From the NCBI GenBank assembly GCA_900543615.1, contig UQSC01000042.1, forward strand, positions 1 through 15,155: a stretch of 15,155 bases of DNA. Reading direction: 5' to 3'. Positions 13,605 through 15,155 of this stretch are shown in pieces. Under the pieces are notes generated by a model. That model saw only the letters and a program-made list of their open reading frames with translations. It had not been told where the DNA came from and made no database searches. The translations under genes were made by a program, and so were the position numbers. Numbering within the stretch: position 1 is the stretch's first letter; the number at the start of each line of letters is the position of its first letter. Source of the DNA: an uncultured Collinsella sp. (GTDB lineage Bacteria; Actinomycetota; Coriobacteriia; Coriobacteriales; Coriobacteriaceae).

Positions 13605-15113
13605 ATGATTGAGCTGCTCGGGCGTTTTGGTGGCAAGTTTCGCCGGTATATGGTGATTGGTCCTGCGTGTAAGTTGATTGAAGTGATCTTTGACCTGCTT
13701 ACGCCGCTCGTGATTGCCCAGATGATTGATAAAGGTATCGGTGCGCACGACGTGAGTGCCGTCGTCCACTACGGCATGGTGCTCGCCGCCATGGCCGTGA
13801 TCGGCATCTCGTTTACGCTCGTCTGCCAAAAGATGGCGGCGCTCACCTCGCAGGGCATGGGTACTGACATTCGCGGCGCACTCTACAAGCACATCAACAA
13901 GCTGAGCTACGCCGAGCTCGACCGCTTTGGCACGCCGTCGCTCATCACGCGCATTACCAACGACGTCAACCAGGTGCAGCTTGCCGTGGCGCTGGGCGTG
14001 CGCATGCTCATCCGCTGGCCTTTCCTGGCGGTGGGTTCCATGGTCGCAGCCCTTGCCATCGACCTTAAGCTCGGCATCATCTTTTTGATTTGCACGCCCG
14101 CCATCGGCCTGGTGTTTTGGTTTGTCATGGCGCGCTGCATCCCGTACTACAAGCAGCTGCAGGCAAAGCTCGACCGCATCGCGCTCATTTGCCGCGAGGG
14201 GCTTTCGGGCGCTCGCGTGGTCCGCGCGTTTGTGCGCGAGGGTCACGAGCGTGAACGTTTTGCCCGGGCGGCCGATGACCAGGCGCGTGTCGCAATCGCG
14301 GTGGGCAAGCTCTCGTCGATTCTCAACCCCGTCACGTTTTTGGTGATGAACCTGGGCGTGTGCGCCATCCTGTGGGTGGGCGGCATCCAGGTCAACGTTG
14401 GCGAGCTCACGCAGGGCCAGGTCATGGCATTCGTCAACTACATGACGCAGACTCTGACCTCTATCGTGTATGTCGCCAACCTGGTCGTGGTCTTTACCAA
14501 GGCGAGCGCCAGTGCGTCGCGTCTCAACGAGGTGCTCAATTGCGTGCCGAGCATTACCGACGAGGGCAACCAGCCGGTTGCGCTGCCCGAGCCGAGCGCA
14601 CTGGCGGGTGGCGCTGTTCCGGTCCCCTCGCTGAGCTTGAGCCATGCGAGCTTCTCTTTTGGCGCCGGCGCTGCCAACGCCGTCAACGATGTGACCCTGG
14701 AGCTCCCGCTGGGCAAGACGCTTGGCATTATCGGCGGTACGGGTAGCGGCAAGTCCACGCTCGTCTCGCTCATCCCGCGCCTGTACGACACGGGCACCGG
14801 CAGCGTGAGCGTAATGGGTGCCGACGTGCGCGCCTGGCCGCTCGACCAGCTGCGCCATGTGGTTGCGACTGTTCCGCAGCGCGCGTCGCTCGTGAGCGGC
14901 ACCATCCGCAGCAACCTAACCTGGCGCGACGAGTCGGCAACCGATGAGGAGCTGTGGGCGGCGCTCGATATAGCGCAGGCCAGCGAGTTCGTGCGCAACA
15001 AGCCGCAGGGGCTCGACGCCCCGGTCGAGGCGGGCGGCAAGAACTTCAGCGGCGGTCAGCGCCAGCGCCTGACCATTGCGCGTGCCCTGGTGGGCTCGCC
15101 GCAGATCCTGATC
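13605..15113 (+). CDS. ABC exporter half-transporter, 3' end missing
   Basis: The first 503 residues of a multidrug-type ABC exporter. Six membrane segments lie at about 16-40, 55-75, 135-152, 157-176, 240-260 and 275-298, with the coupling motif FGTPSLITRITNDV (108-121). The ATPase domain starts at about 343: Walker A GGTGSGKST (377-385), Q-loop Q425 in VPQRASLVSGT, and signature FSGGQ (481-485) followed by RQRLTIARAL. The gene runs into the adapter at 15114, after PQILI, just before the Walker B aspartate; the last residues of any longer translation are adapter. AGGGAG (13590-13595) precedes ATG 13605 by 9 bases. It resembles the first ABC subunit at 2210 in domain order and intact signature, so a second half-transporter gene probably follows beyond the contig. 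Whether its Walker B has Glu or Asp cannot be seen. The substrate is unknown. Confidence 0.93.
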
Positions 15114-15155
15114 CTGTCTCTTATACACATCTCCGAGCCCACGAGACCGAGGCTG
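15114..15155. other. Illumina Nextera i7 adapter, reverse complement (contamination)
   Basis: The mosaic end CTGTCTCTTATACACATCT (15114-15132), CCGAGCCCACGAGAC (15133-15147) and index CGAGGCTG (15148-15155). It is the exact reverse complement of positions 9-50, so the contig has identical inverted adapter ends. Not genomic. Confidence 0.98.

Noticed and set aside
13560..14858. 432-codon frame antisense to the third ABC gene
   Set aside because: Same reasons: His/Arg/Asp-rich antisense shadow. The + strand frame is a clear ABC exporter that stays open to the contig edge.
1..15155. CRISPR array, transposase, phage or defence module
   Set aside because: No regularly spaced repeats, integrase, transposase or known defence protein motif is visible on either strand. 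The accessory-looking content is limited to intergenic inverted repeats.

Overview
The window is one assembled bacterial contig of high-GC DNA. The first 50 bases and last 42 bases are untrimmed Illumina Nextera adapter carrying the same 8-base index, so genomic sequence runs only from about 51 to 15113. The GC-rich codon use, strong AGGAG-type ribosome binding sites, compact layout and gene content suggest a gut actinobacterium of the class Coriobacteriia, most like Collinsella. That assignment is an inference from style and content, not from a marker gene search.

Layout, left to right. A 3' gene fragment (51-290, +) faces a small FMN nitroreductase (436-957, -). A 96-residue protein of unknown function follows (1252-1542, +) with a clear terminator. 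Next is a self-contained export operon: a repeat-rich promoter/operator (1647-1708), a MarR-type regulator (1722-2222), and two overlapping or abutting ABC exporter half-transporters (2210-3946, 3948-5954). Their motif defects are complementary, the signature of an asymmetric heterodimer. Serine O-acetyltransferase cysE (6065-6769, -) and a DedA-family membrane protein (6994-7641, +) are divergent. Branched-chain aminotransferase ilvE (7931-8983, +) has a leader with a possible leaderless upstream ORF.

The 559 bases after ilvE (8984-9542) hold no convincing gene but are highly structured: an intrinsic terminator nested inside a 26-bp perfect inverted repeat, a second strong terminator, and a 203-bp segment bounded by 21-bp inverted repeats. 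lemA (9543-10094, -) and a TetR-type regulator (10307-10891, +) are divergent.

The last third has the tRNA-Ser, tadA and SRP RNA cluster known from other Gram-positives, in modified form. tRNA-Ser(UGA) (10895-10984, -) lies next to a long single ORF (11036-12817, +) that fuses the tRNA adenosine deaminase TadA to glycerate 2-kinase. A 429-bp gap with three inverted-repeat structures follows, then the small SRP RNA gene (13247-13369, +) with its own promoter and terminator. A third ABC exporter half-transporter (13605 to the edge, +) is cut by the adapter just before its Walker B aspartate.

No CRISPR array, phage module, transposase or toxin-antitoxin pair was seen. The points most worth a second look are the TadA-glycerate kinase fusion, the three classes of inverted-repeat intergenic element, the repeat operator of the MarR-ABC operon, and the CysE with a heptad zipper in place of its usual tail.
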